A stretch of DNA of 39,604 nt from Vicinamibacterales bacterium (GTDB lineage: Bacteria > Acidobacteriota > Vicinamibacteria > Vicinamibacterales > UBA823), in assembly GCA_036012125.1 (NCBI GenBank), contig DASCOS010000017.1:1-39604 (forward strand). The letters are read 5' to 3'. Within the stretch, counting starts at the first letter, position 1; every line of letters begins with the position of its first letter. The translations under genes were made by a program, and so were the position numbers. Positions 8,802-17,137 of the stretch are shown piece by piece. The notes under the pieces were generated by a model. That model saw nothing but the letters and a program-made list of their open reading frames with translations. It did no database searches and was not told where the DNA came from.

Positions 8802-9326
8802 GTGCGCGTTAGATCGTTCAGTCACTGTGGCATTACGGTTTCAGATTTCAATAAAGCTGTTCGCTTTTACTGGGACGTGTTCCGATGTCCGCTTGTGGGT
8901 GTAGCTGATACGCCATCAGACCGCGTTCGTGATTTCTTCGGCGTAGATGTTGATCGGCCGACCTGTAAGATCGGTTGGATCCGTGTCCCAGGTGGCGCTG
9001 TGCTTGAGATCTTTGAGTTTCAGCCAAATCAATCACCAACTGACATTTTGTGGAATCGAGTGGGGCTGACTCACATTTCATTCAATGTTAGAAACATACA
9101 GAAGTGGTACGACTACCTAGTGAGAAAGGGAGTCGAGTGTGTTAGTCAACCCGAACGTTCGCCTCGAGGTCATACTTTCTTTTTCGTGAAAGATTTTGAC
9201 GGAAATCTCATTGAACTCATGGATCTCGGATACATGTATTACGTGCTTGACTGGCTGGGTCCCCTTGGTGGCTGGCTGTTCAGGCGGGGGATGTATCGGC
9301 AGTACTACGGACCACCGGAGAGTTAA
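8802..9326 (+). CDS. VOC superfamily (glyoxalase/dioxygenase fold) protein
   Basis: A 174-residue protein with two beta-alpha-beta-beta-beta modules. Module 1 begins SHCGITVSDFNKAVRFYWDVF, and module 2 begins LTHISFNVRNIQKWYDYL and ends FVKDFDGNLIELMD. Putative metal ligands are H8, a glutamate near 69, H91 and E139, the set used by glyoxalase I, methylmalonyl-CoA epimerase and extradiol dioxygenases. The GTG at 8802 is supported by AGGAGA at about 8790, with normal spacing. The C-terminal 30 residues after the fold (GYMYYVLDWLGPLGGWLFRR) are aromatic and hydrophobic, unusual for a soluble VOC protein, and may bind a membrane or a partner. The specific reaction cannot be assigned. The FAH-fold and Rieske genes in this window make a ring-cleavage role possible but unproven. 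Confidence 0.85.
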   Translation: MRVRSFSHCGITVSDFNKAVRFYWDVFRCPLVGVADTPSDRVRDFFGVDVDRPTCKIGWIRVPGGAVLEIFEFQPNQSPTDILWNRVGLTHISFNVRNIQKWYDYLVRKGVECVSQPERSPRGHTFFFVKDFDGNLIELMDLGYMYYVLDWLGPLGGWLFRRGMYRQYYGPPES

Positions 9327-9410
9327 TCTGTTTTGCAGCCTGACTCCCAACCCGCCAAGGAGGTTCTTTGTTACCAGAAGTTTTTGGGTTCGAAATAGAG
9401 GTTTTCAATC

Positions 9411-9416
9411 TATAAT
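9411..9416 (+). promoter_or_regulatory. Candidate -10 box for the NHL lipoprotein gene
   Basis: An exact TATAAT lies about 75 bp before the ATG at 9492, in an AT-richer intergenic stretch. The best -35 candidate is poor (TTCGAA at 9389-9394, 16-bp spacer), so this is a weak call. Confidence 0.3.
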
Positions 9417-9491
9417 TCACTAGTTTTCACCGTTTGAATATTTAGATTGGAATGCCTTAGGGGGCGAAACCGCTGTTTTGAGGGGGGCTTG

Positions 9492-10628
9492 ATGTCTGAT
9501 CGACGTCGAATGAGGTTTGGAGTGGTGTTCGGTATCGGGGCCATGTGTCTAATGTTTACTGCTGTAGCTTGCTCTGAACCTGAGGTCGAGCCGGTGGAGG
9601 AAACGACTGCAGCTACATCGGCCCAGGTAGGGGCTGGCGGCTCAGATACTGAGCCTGTCAATGATCGTCCAAATCCATACGAAACGATTGAAGATTACTT
9701 CACGTTACCTGAAGGCCGAACCTGGGGCGCGACGAGTGCAGTCGACGTCGATATCGATGGGACATCGATCTGGGTAGGCGAACGGTGTGGTGCAAATGGT
9801 TGTGCCGATTCTGATTTGCCTGTCGTCCTTAAGTTTGACGCTGATGGCAATGTCGTGACGAGTTTCGGTGGCGGAATGTTCATCTTCCCGCATGGTATTC
9901 ATGTGGATGCTGACGGTAATGTGTGGATAACGGATGCGCAGGGTCCGAATGGTGAGGATCCGAATCGGGACGGCAAAGGACACGCAGTTTACAAATTCAG
10001 TCCAGAGGGTGAGATTTTACTGACACTCGGCACTCCTGGTGAGGCTGGTGATGGGACTGGCGGTCTACTGAATACGCCTAATGATGTGATCACGGCGCCT
10101 GATGGTTCAATCTTTGTAGGCGATGGACATGGAGGACAGAGTCCAAATGCACCGCCGGAGACCGTCGCTCGCGTCGTGAAATTCGATAGCGAGGGTAACT
10201 ACCTCATGCATTGGGGAGGACTCGGTTCTGAGCCCGGCCAGTTTCGGACGCCACACGGGCTGGCATTTGATTCCGAGGGGCGGCTATTCGTAGCTGACAG
10301 AGGGAATGTGCGCATTCAGATCTTTGACCAAGAAGGTAATTTTCTGGATGAGTGGTATCAGTTTGGCCGTCTGAGCGGCATTTATATTAATCAGGACGAC
10401 ATGTTGTTCGGTGCTGATTCGGAATCCAGCGATCGCAGTAACCCGGGTTGGGCACGGGGTATCCGGATCGGAAGTGCACAAACCGGTGAGGTTGCCTACT
10501 TTATTCCTGATCCTGAGCTGGAACCCGGGGGTACCTCGGCAGCTGAAGGCGTAGTGGTCGACGCTGCGGGTAACGTGTATGGAGCCGAGGTTGGTCCTCG
10601 GGCGCTAAAAAAATACACCATGCAGTAG
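9492..10628 (+). CDS. NHL-repeat beta-propeller lipoprotein (peptidyl-alpha-hydroxyglycine lyase-like fold)
   Basis: A 378-residue exported protein. The ATG at 9492 follows a strong purine-rich site (GAGGGGGGC, about 9480-9488). The basic start MSDRRRMRF, a hydrophobic stretch and TAVAC form a lipoprotein signal with C27 as the lipidated residue. An acidic, low-complexity linker (about 28-60, rich in Glu, Thr and Ala) follows. The propeller has NHL-type blades with repeated [FP]HGI.VD.DGN.W..D patterns: FPHGIHVDADGNVWITDAQ, TPNDVITAPDGSIFVGD and TPHGLAFDSEGRLFVADRGNVRIQIFD. Six-bladed NHL propellers include peptidylglycine amidating lyase and many binding proteins; no catalytic assignment is safe. 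A longer TTG start at 9447 is open but lacks a signal peptide layout. Next gene, the aminotransferase, is 235 bp downstream. Confidence 0.85.
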   Translation: MSDRRRMRFGVVFGIGAMCLMFTAVACSEPEVEPVEETTAATSAQVGAGGSDTEPVNDRPNPYETIEDYFTLPEGRTWGATSAVDVDIDGTSIWVGERCGANGCADSDLPVVLKFDADGNVVTSFGGGMFIFPHGIHVDADGNVWITDAQGPNGEDPNRDGKGHAVYKFSPEGEILLTLGTPGEAGDGTGGLLNTPNDVITAPDGSIFVGDGHGGQSPNAPPETVARVVKFDSEGNYLMHWGGLGSEPGQFRTPHGLAFDSEGRLFVADRGNVRIQIFDQEGNFLDEWYQFGRLSGIYINQDDMLFGADSESSDRSNPGWARGIRIGSAQTGEVAYFIPDPELEPGGTSAAEGVVVDAAGNVYGAEVGPRALKKYTMQ

Positions 10629-10863
10629 TGCTCTGACTAAGCCTATTTCGTGCGCGCATCTCAGGAAGGACTGCGAGAGGTGGTCGGTTGCTGGCTCGGG
10701 AGGGAAGTCTAAGGCCATCATTTGATGCCCTGCGGGTTGAGGATGGCTGCTGTGTAATATTGATTTGGTTTCTGCGGAAACGGCGGTTTCTGGTAAGGCC
10801 CCGTGGCGATGGGCTACGGTGGCCGTGTGTAGTGCACGATTCTAAGGTTCCGAGGAGGATCAT

Positions 10864-12018
10864 ATGTCACTCTCACGTCGCGCGTTTGTTCGCCGGCTCG
10901 GCATGGGTAGCGCTGGGATTGCATCGGCGTCGTTCATCATTGGTCATGGGCGCGAGGAGTTGGTCGCGCTTGGGTTCGAGGATTTTGAACTCGAGGACGC
11001 CATGCAGCGGCAGCGTGCGGCAGTTCCTCCGGATGCAATCAAGCTGAGTAGCAACGAAAATCTTCGCGGACCCAGTCCTAAGGTCCTTGAAGTGCTGAGG
11101 CAGCATCCCTCAACAGCCTTGGGTTATGGCTATCCGGTACCGAGTAGTCGTGCGTTCACCCAGGCACTTGCAACAGCGCACAATGTGGAGCCGCAGCACG
11201 TGATTACAGCTACCGGTTCTGGTGCCATTCTTCGAGCAGCGCAAAACGCCTATGTGACTGATTCAAGGCCGCTTGTGTCTGGGGATCCGTCCTATATGCG
11301 AGGTGCCGAGCGATCTATTTCGGTGAACTCAGACCTATATCTCGACCTCGATGCGATGGTTGACGCTTCCAACGGTGCCGGGCTCGTGTTTCTTTGCAAC
11401 CCGAATAATCCAACGTCAACGATCCACCCGCTGTCTGATATCGAGACTGCGGTGCGTGCGATCAAGCGGAGATCGCCTAATACGGCCGTCCTGATTGACG
11501 AGGCGTATATCCACTACGCAACGGCTCCGGGTGTCGGTTCTGGTGATCAACTGTCAGTAGAGTTACCAGACGTGTTTATGACACGCACGTTTTCGAAGGC
11601 GTTTGGTATGGCTGGCATGCGTATGGGATATGGAATTGGTCAGCCTGAGACTCTCCAAAAGTTACGCCAGGCATGGGGCCTTGGGAGCATCAACGAACTT
11701 CAGAGCGTGGCCGGGATTGCTGCGATCGAGGACACGGCCCACATGGAGTGGGAGCGTGAAGAAAATCGGCGGGTTCGGGAATGGACGCTGTCACAGTTCG
11801 AGGAGATCGGCTTTGGCGGACCCGCGTCGCAGACAAACTTCATCTTTGTGGAACTTGGGCGTCCTGCGTCAGAGTTCCGTGATGCATGCCGGGCGAATGG
11901 CATCTTGGTGGGGCGAGATTTTCCTCCGATGGAGCAAACGCACGCACGTATCTCGTTGGGAAGGATGGAGGATATGCAACGGGCGATGGAGGTTTTCAAG
12001 AAGGTGTTGGAAACCTAG
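10864..12018 (+). CDS. Tat-signal HisC-like PLP-dependent aminotransferase
   Basis: A 384-residue fold-type I aminotransferase most like histidinol-phosphate/aromatic aminotransferases. PLP-site features are CNPNNPT at 178-184, DEAYIHY at 212-218, the Schiff-base lysine K245 in TFSKAFG, and the phosphate-binding arginine region MRMGYG (251-256). The N-terminus is unusual: SRRAFVR at 4-10 followed by a hydrophobic, Gly/Ala-rich stretch is a twin-arginine export signal, so the folded holoenzyme is predicted to be periplasmic or membrane-anchored. The start is firm: ATG at 10864 preceded by GAGGAGGATC. Family members transfer amino groups in the cytosol, so the natural substrate outside is unclear. 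It is the last gene of its transcription unit, with a strong terminator at 12053. Confidence 0.9.
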   Translation: MSLSRRAFVRRLGMGSAGIASASFIIGHGREELVALGFEDFELEDAMQRQRAAVPPDAIKLSSNENLRGPSPKVLEVLRQHPSTALGYGYPVPSSRAFTQALATAHNVEPQHVITATGSGAILRAAQNAYVTDSRPLVSGDPSYMRGAERSISVNSDLYLDLDAMVDASNGAGLVFLCNPNNPTSTIHPLSDIETAVRAIKRRSPNTAVLIDEAYIHYATAPGVGSGDQLSVELPDVFMTRTFSKAFGMAGMRMGYGIGQPETLQKLRQAWGLGSINELQSVAGIAAIEDTAHMEWEREENRRVREWTLSQFEEIGFGGPASQTNFIFVELGRPASEFRDACRANGILVGRDFPPMEQTHARISLGRMEDMQRAMEVFKKVLET

Positions 12019-12052
12019 TTGTTGCTTATTAGGGTCTACGAACCACAACAGG

Positions 12053-12097
12053 GCCGGACGCCGCGTGAGTTGCGGCGTCCGGCTTTGTTATTTGTTT
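12053..12097 (+). terminator. Rho-independent terminator after the aminotransferase gene
   Basis: A perfect 12-bp GC-rich stem (GCCGGACGCCGC at 12053-12064 with GCGGCGTCCGGC at 12072-12083) encloses a 7-nt loop. A T-rich tract (12084-12097) follows. It ends the aminotransferase transcript 35 bp after its stop. Confidence 0.92.
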
Positions 12098-12132
12098 CTA
12101 CTGACTGTTAAGTAATCTATAACATCTTCACA

Positions 12133-13149
12133 ATGGGCTTTTACTCCACGATATTTCTAAGAAGTCCTTCTATACGAATCATCGGCATCTTGGTGCTTCT
12201 AGGGGTCTTTGTGGAACTGGTCTGTGCTCAAGACTCCAGTGATCCTCCTGGCCCGTTAGAACACATTGGGGTGATTGAGCATCAGCCGGTTAACGAAATT
12301 AGTGGTATTGCTAAGAGTTCGACTTACGACAATGTGTATTGGGTCCACAACGACAGTGGCGGAGGGGCGCGACTTTTTGCTGTTGATAGTAGTGGTCAGG
12401 TGATTATTCCGGATTTCATGACTGACCGATTTCGTGTTGGCCGGGAATCTGTTATTGATGGACCCCCGCTGTGGCCGGGCACTCAGATTCTGTTGTCTGA
12501 GAATGTGGATTGGGAGGACATCGCTCTTGCTGATGGGTACTTATTTATAGGCGACATGGGTAACAACAGCAATGCCCGGCGCGATTTGGGAGTGTATGTT
12601 GTTGAGGAACCTAACCCGAGAGCTGTTCCCGCGACGCGAAGCTTGAGGTTTTTGCCGGTAGAGTATCCTGAACAGGAGTTCTTTCCAGGCCGAAAGTGGC
12701 ACTTTGATTCGGAAGCACTTTTTGTCTTCGAAGAGAAACTCTATTTTCTTACCAAACACCGTGTGGCAGGAGAGATGGCTGCTGCGAAGGCTGGCACCAA
12801 TCTTTACCGCCTCGATTCCAATTACACCGACCGGAAGAACGTGCTAACACTCGTGGGCTCGAGAACCGACATCGTCTGGCCAACAGCCGCCAGCCTATCC
12901 CCAGATGGAAATTTGCTTGCAATTCTGACACTAGACGCCCTTTGGCTGTTCTCAAGACCGCCGGTGGGGGATGACTGGTTGTCAGGTAAACTTCGACAGA
13001 TTCCGCTCCCGAGGGACCGCACACAGCAGGTGGAAGCGGTCTGTTGGGATGATTCGAAAACGCTTCGTATCGCAAACGAACAGCGTGACTTATTTAGTGT
13101 TGACCTGACAATGGATCATTCGCCGCTTCGAGGCGATTCGAAATCTTAA
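12133..13149 (+). CDS. Secreted hypothetical protein, probable beta-propeller
   Basis: A 338-residue protein with a signal peptide: basic residues before a hydrophobic run at about 16-31 and likely cleavage after CAQ at about 33. No named family is recognised with confidence. The mature part has features of a propeller or phytase-like esterase: NEISGIAKSS, VYWVHNDSGGGARLFAVDSSGQ, DWEDIALADGYLFIGDMGNNS, SEALFVFEEKLYFLTKHR, WPTAASLSPDGNLLAILTLDALWLF. The DWEDIA and GDMGNN pair is suggestive of a metal-binding site on one face. It is the first gene after the 12053 terminator and probably has its own promoter. A shift from soluble to exported products continues in the next two genes. Confidence 0.75.
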   Translation: MGFYSTIFLRSPSIRIIGILVLLGVFVELVCAQDSSDPPGPLEHIGVIEHQPVNEISGIAKSSTYDNVYWVHNDSGGGARLFAVDSSGQVIIPDFMTDRFRVGRESVIDGPPLWPGTQILLSENVDWEDIALADGYLFIGDMGNNSNARRDLGVYVVEEPNPRAVPATRSLRFLPVEYPEQEFFPGRKWHFDSEALFVFEEKLYFLTKHRVAGEMAAAKAGTNLYRLDSNYTDRKNVLTLVGSRTDIVWPTAASLSPDGNLLAILTLDALWLFSRPPVGDDWLSGKLRQIPLPRDRTQQVEAVCWDDSKTLRIANEQRDLFSVDLTMDHSPLRGDSKS

Positions 13150-13157
13150 AGAGTATC

Positions 13158-13187
13158 TTGACAGTACTGCAGTTCCAGAGGTAGAAA
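13158..13187 (+). promoter_or_regulatory. Predicted sigma70 promoter for the FAH-fold gene
   Basis: A perfect -35 TTGACA (13158-13163), an 18-bp spacer and TAGAAA (13182-13187) as -10 lie 40 bp before the ATG at 13227. The 11-mer TTGACAGTACT at its start is also found in the 38377 promoter. Confidence 0.5.
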
Positions 13188-13226
13188 GCAGATCCTTGGT
13201 TCATGCGTTAAGCGTAAAGGAGTGTT

Positions 13227-14354
13227 ATGCGACTCGTTCCTATATTGGTCATGATCACGCTTTTCAGCCCGGTCCCGCTCACGGCGCAAACGAGTGCCGA
13301 ACCGTTCAAGCTTGGCACGTTCGAAATTGATGGTAATCAGAAGGTAGGTATCGTTCTTCGGGACAGCTTAATCATTGAGCTCGATGCTGCAAATCGAGTG
13401 CTTGAAAATGGCTTGTCGTATCCGATGATTCCGATGCCTGCCGACATGCTTGAACTCATTGGTCGGTATGAATACGGCATGAAGACTAGGATTTATGAGA
13501 TTGTGACTCATCTGGTTGAAAACAACCACCTAGGGGATGGGCGGCCTGATTATGTCTACGAAGTTGGCGATGTTAGAACTCTCGCTCCGATTAACCTTCC
13601 AGGAAAGATTATGAACGCGGCGGTCAATTTCTACAGCCATGTTAACGAGTCTGGCACACCTGAGGAACGCACAGAGGCTCGACGGCTACGGCGCGAAGAG
13701 CGAGGCGTGCCCTACTTGTTCTTGAAGCCGACGCGTGGTGTGGTTGTCGGTAACGGTCAGCCGATTGTCCTTCCTTACGGCCGTGATCGAATTGATTGGG
13801 AAGTTGAGCTTGCGGCAGTGATCGGAAGGACAGCGAAGTACGTTTCGGCCACCGAGGCTCCGAACTACATTTTTGGCTACACGGTTAGCATGGACATTTC
13901 TGACCGTGGTGGCCGTCCTCCAGGTGGTAATGCGACCCGATCCGACTGGTTTGTTGGAAAGGGACACGATACTTTCGCGCCGATGGGACCATGGATCGTG
14001 CCGAAGGAGTTCTATGGTGATCCGATGGAGAAGCTTCGACAGACTTTACGTGTTGGTGATGAGCAGATGCAGGAAGCGACTGCCGGTGACATGATTCATT
14101 CGCTCTGGGAACTGGTTGAATATGGTTCCTCGATCGTTACGCTCTACCCGGGCGACGTTATCAACAACGGGACGTCAGGTGGTACAGGTGTCGGTACGGC
14201 TGTTCGTGGCGAACAGCGATTTCTTCAACCCGGTGAAGAGATCGTAGCGACGATTGACGGCATTGGCACTTTGACGATGCCCGTCGTGTCCGAAGAGTCT
14301 CCGGCCGGAGGTACTGGTGCCCGTCTTCCGCCGGTTAGTAGCTATCGGCGTTGA
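13227..14354 (+). CDS. Exported fumarylacetoacetate hydrolase (FAH)-fold protein
   Basis: A 375-residue protein: a signal peptide (RLVPILVMITLFSPVPLTAQ, likely cleaved near residue 21), an N-terminal extension and a C-terminal FAH domain from about residue 125. Family residues are in place: the NFYSHVNE segment (H138, E141), the acidic metal ligands E192 and E194 in DWEVELAAVIG, D223 in VSMDIS, and the conserved GDVINNGTSGGTGVG loop near the end. FAH-fold enzymes hydrolyse or decarboxylate beta-diketo acids such as aromatic ring-cleavage products and normally act in the cytosol, so an export signal is unusual. The start is supported by AAAGGAG about 6 nt before the ATG. The alpha/beta hydrolase follows at 47 bp and is probably co-transcribed. 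Confidence 0.9.
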   Translation: MRLVPILVMITLFSPVPLTAQTSAEPFKLGTFEIDGNQKVGIVLRDSLIIELDAANRVLENGLSYPMIPMPADMLELIGRYEYGMKTRIYEIVTHLVENNHLGDGRPDYVYEVGDVRTLAPINLPGKIMNAAVNFYSHVNESGTPEERTEARRLRREERGVPYLFLKPTRGVVVGNGQPIVLPYGRDRIDWEVELAAVIGRTAKYVSATEAPNYIFGYTVSMDISDRGGRPPGGNATRSDWFVGKGHDTFAPMGPWIVPKEFYGDPMEKLRQTLRVGDEQMQEATAGDMIHSLWELVEYGSSIVTLYPGDVINNGTSGGTGVGTAVRGEQRFLQPGEEIVATIDGIGTLTMPVVSEESPAGGTGARLPPVSSYRR

Positions 14355-14401
14355 ATAGAGCAAATCCCGGTTGCTCAGTTAATCTGAAAACGAAGTTAAT
14401 C

Positions 14402-15229
14402 ATGCGTCAGTGTCTGTTTGCTTTGATGGCAGTGCTCATCTTGGTGCCGTCCCTCGCATCGTCGCAAGCCCTAGAAATTGCAGTGGAGCGAGATCTTATC
14501 TATGGACGTGTTGAGGGGGCAGCCTTGCTGGCCGACATCGGCTATCCCGATGGGCAGAACGGGTTACCTGCGATCATCTATGTCCATGGTGGTCGGTGGC
14601 GAGCAGGTTCACGCACCGGACGAAACGCTCTTGATGTTGAGCAGTGGGCTGGGTTCGGCTATTTTGCGATGACGATTGACTATCGGCTGGTGGGAGGCTC
14701 ACCCGCACCAGCTCCTTACCTTGATTTGTTGTGTGCGATTCGATGGGTGCACGCGCACGCTGACGAATATGGGATCGACTCAGATAATGTGTATTTGATT
14801 GGTAATTCTGCAGGTGGGCACTTGGTCGCGTTAGCAGCAACGCTCGGCGAGGGGTCGTTTGATCGGGTGGGTGGATGGAGTGATGCTCGGAGTGACATTC
14901 GCGGCGTGATCAGTGCAGCTGGACCTTACGAGCTAAACACTCTGTCCTGGGGGGATTTATGGACACCGGCCGGGGGCGACGTCCACGCTGCTAGACGCCT
15001 TGCTTCACCGATTCACCAGATCACCGAGAACACTAAACCCATCTTGATTATCCATTCAGACGATGATCAATCTGTCCCGATACAGCAAGCCGTTCAGATG
15101 GCAGATGCCCTCAAGGCTAAGAATGTTCGCCACGAGTTTGTGCACTATGTGGATCGCGGCCATATGGCGATCACTGACGAAGTGATTACAGAAACGAGGG
15201 ACTTCATCAAGGCGATCGGTGGGACGTAA
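14402..15229 (+). CDS. Secreted alpha/beta hydrolase (esterase/lipase-like)
   Basis: A 275-residue alpha/beta-hydrolase. The ATG at 14402 gives a clean signal peptide (RQCLFALMAVLILVPSLASSQA). The oxyanion-hole motif VHGGRW is at about 61-66, the nucleophile S136 in GNSAGGH, the acid in HSDDDQSVP and the catalytic histidine in RGHMAI. The fold resembles the BD-FAE/carboxylesterase group acting on short acyl esters, including carbohydrate or feruloyl esters. An alternative TTG at 14351 would overlap the previous stop codon but would bury the signal peptide behind 17 residues. With the FAH-fold enzyme upstream it forms an exported hydrolase pair. Substrate not predictable. Confidence 0.88.
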   Translation: MRQCLFALMAVLILVPSLASSQALEIAVERDLIYGRVEGAALLADIGYPDGQNGLPAIIYVHGGRWRAGSRTGRNALDVEQWAGFGYFAMTIDYRLVGGSPAPAPYLDLLCAIRWVHAHADEYGIDSDNVYLIGNSAGGHLVALAATLGEGSFDRVGGWSDARSDIRGVISAAGPYELNTLSWGDLWTPAGGDVHAARRLASPIHQITENTKPILIIHSDDDQSVPIQQAVQMADALKAKNVRHEFVHYVDRGHMAITDEVITETRDFIKAIGGT

Positions 15230-15285
15230 TTCCGGGATACGTTGTGAAGGCCATGTACGTTCGTGAAGGAAATGGGTGTAGGCGG

Positions 15286-15804
15286 TTAGACGATCGCCTT
15301 GGACAGACGTGTTAGCGTTTCGGCCAATTCCTGAATCCGATCGTCTACTTGGCTGTCGCTGACCCTCCCTTCGGTGAATGCTTCCTTCGTCGCATAAACG
15401 AATCGTGGGATCACTAGGCAGCGAAAATCCAGCATCAAGCTATTTGCTAGACTCATAACCGACATGTAGCTTCCACTGCCACCAGCGGCGCACAGGAATC
15501 CGACAACTTTATTCATCCAAGCTTGGCCTGTTAACTCAACCAGGTTCTTAGTGGCGGCACTCGCGTCGTAGTTGTACACAGGGGTTCCGATGAGCACGCC
15601 CTGGGCATTTCGGATAAGTGTGTCAAGTTTAGCTACATGCTCCGCGTCGCAACTGTTGTTCCCGTCGCAGAGCGGGAGCGGATGGTCAACTAGGTCGATA
15701 AGTTCGGCTTCGTGTCCGGCAGTCGTCAGGCGTTCGTACGCTCGTCGGGCGAGAATGCGCGATCTACTGGCGGGCCGAAGGCTACAACTGACGACAAGAT
15801 ACAT
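15286..15804 (-). CDS. NADPH-dependent FMN reductase-like flavodoxin-fold protein
   Basis: A 172-residue flavodoxin-fold protein. The N-terminal phosphate-binding loop follows the first strand (VVSCSLRPASRSRILARRA). GTPVYNYDASAATKNLVEL contacts the flavin in this family, and AAGGSGSYMSVMSLANSL forms the second flavin loop. Members reduce FMN, quinones, azo dyes or metals with NAD(P)H in the cytosol; some make thiol- or sulfur-linked electron donors. It is monocistronic, convergent with the hydrolase gene (56 bp) and divergent from the cyanophycinase-like gene. No regulator is adjacent. Confidence 0.85.
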   Translation of the reverse strand: MYLVVSCSLRPASRSRILARRAYERLTTAGHEAELIDLVDHPLPLCDGNNSCDAEHVAKLDTLIRNAQGVLIGTPVYNYDASAATKNLVELTGQAWMNKVVGFLCAAGGSGSYMSVMSLANSLMLDFRCLVIPRFVYATKEAFTEGRVSDSQVDDRIQELAETLTRLSKAIV

Positions 15805-16147
15805 ATGTTTGTTTGAAGCTCTGAGCCAAGATTCTGACCACGCCTCTTGTCGATCGTATCACGGTGCTAGTATGCCCTAAGGTTTCTTATGGTCATATAC
15901 GGTAGTTGAAATTATTTACAGTTTCTAGGTCTGTACTCAAGAACTCTCAGAGAGATCGGATTTTCAAAGAATGATTATTTGTGGATCGGTCGAGCCTCTT
16001 AGGTATTTCTGCTAGGAGCCGAAGCTATCTTTTTTTGCCTCACCGTTTAACTGTGTTTGAGCCCACTACTACAGTAGGATCCGGACATACTTTTGGTAAG
16101 TATCAGATTGCGCTCGTGGTGGCTCTACCAACAGCTTGGGGGTGTGC
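15805..16147. other. Divergent intergenic region, 343 bp
   Basis: The stretch between the FMN reductase gene and the broken cyanophycinase-like gene has an AT-rich centre (15890-16050, with a T7 run near 16030). I see no coding frame with credible composition, no tRNA-like fold and no strong promoter pair or hairpin. Promoters for both flanking genes are presumably here. Confidence 0.4.
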
Positions 16148-17027
16148 ATGAAACGGCGATTCGTGTGTGTCTATTTGTTGGCATTTCTAATGGTTCTGCC
16201 TGTTACCACGACTGGACAGGAGATTGGGCCAGAAAACGGTTCTCTTGTGATAGTTGGTGGGGGACGGCTCGACTCAGAGATCCTTGAGCGTTTTCTAGAC
16301 CTAGCTGGTGGCGCTGATGCGCCAATCGTTGTCATCCCCACAGCCGGTGGAGGTCAGCACTACGACCAGTATTATCCCGGCCTGCGCCTCTTTAAGGCAG
16401 CGGGTGCAACGAATTTAACAGTAATTCATACGACGGATTCAGCTGTCGCAGATACCGTGGCGTTCGTGCAGCCGCTCCTCGAAGCTAGAGGTGTATGGTT
16501 TCCAGGAGGTCGTCAGTGGCGGCTGGCGGATGCTTACTTAGGCACGAAGGTACACGGACGAACTTTGGGCGCTTTTGGGCCGTGGAGGAGTCATTGGTGG
16601 TTCGTCAGCCGGCGCCACGATTCAGGGGTCCTACCTGGCGAGAGGTGATACCGCGACGAACACAGTCATGATGGGGGATCACGAGGTCGGTTTGGGTTTT
16701 CTTCGTAACGTCGCTATTGATCAGCATTTACTCAGACGTAATAGGCAGTTTGACCTGCTCGAAGTGATTACGGCACATCCAGAGTTGCTTGGGATCGGTC
16801 TTGACGAGAACACCGCCATCATCGTACAGGGTGACGAGTTTGAGGTGATCGGCGCGAGCTATGTGGTGGTTTATGCCGCGGAACGTCAACTCGACTCGGG
16901 TGGTCAGTTCTACTTCCTGGCGCCAGGTGATCGATACAACTTGAAGGCTCGTGAAGCAACCCGGCCGCGACAGTCGGCGTCGCCAATCGATAGGGTGGTT
17001 AAGGAGCCGTGGACACCGCGTAGATAG
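16148..17027 (+). pseudogene. Cyanophycinase-like (S51 family) exported peptidase, interrupted by a one-base frameshift
   Basis: Two overlapping frames together make one cyanophycinase-like protein. The first (ATG at 16148) encodes a signal peptide (RRFVCVYLLAFLMVLPVTTTGQ) and the N-terminal half with LVIVGGGRLD, VVIPTAGGG and WFPGGRQWRLADAY. At about 16556 the frame must slip by one base. Dropping one G of the GG at 16556-16557 restores H-DELWALLGRGGVIGGSSAGATI in the second frame, which contains the catalytic serine motif GGSSAG. It then continues through DENTAIIVQGDEFEVIG to a TAG at 17027. Cyanophycinases cleave the beta-Asp-Arg polymer; many secreted relatives have unknown substrates. 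The second half has no start of its own before the active site. Either a true recent inactivation or a base-calling error; both halves look otherwise intact. Confidence 0.85.
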
Positions 17028-17059
17028 GGTCCTACCAAGCGCTGGCCAGGACCTTTTTT
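17028..17059 (+). terminator. Rho-independent terminator after the cyanophycinase-like gene
   Basis: GGTCCT (17028-17033) pairs with AGGACC (17048-17053) around a 14-nt loop, extendable by a G-T and an A-T pair, and is followed by T6 (17054-17059). It overlaps the region just past the TAG of the broken gene. Confidence 0.7.
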
Positions 17060-17137
17060 AAAGGAAAATACACAGAGGGCTACTAGATTATAGAAGCCCC
17101 AAGTCTAGACATTACTGCCTGTAATCTAAAGTAGAGC

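Noticed and set aside
6134-15229. The whole plus-strand run as one dedicated catabolic gene cluster
   Set aside because: A strong terminator at 12053, gaps of 110-235 bp and a mix of cytosolic and exported products argue against one pathway.
16575-17027. Second half of the cyanophycinase-like gene as an independent small gene
   Set aside because: It lacks a ribosome-binding site and an N-terminal domain, and its frame joins the first half if one base is removed.
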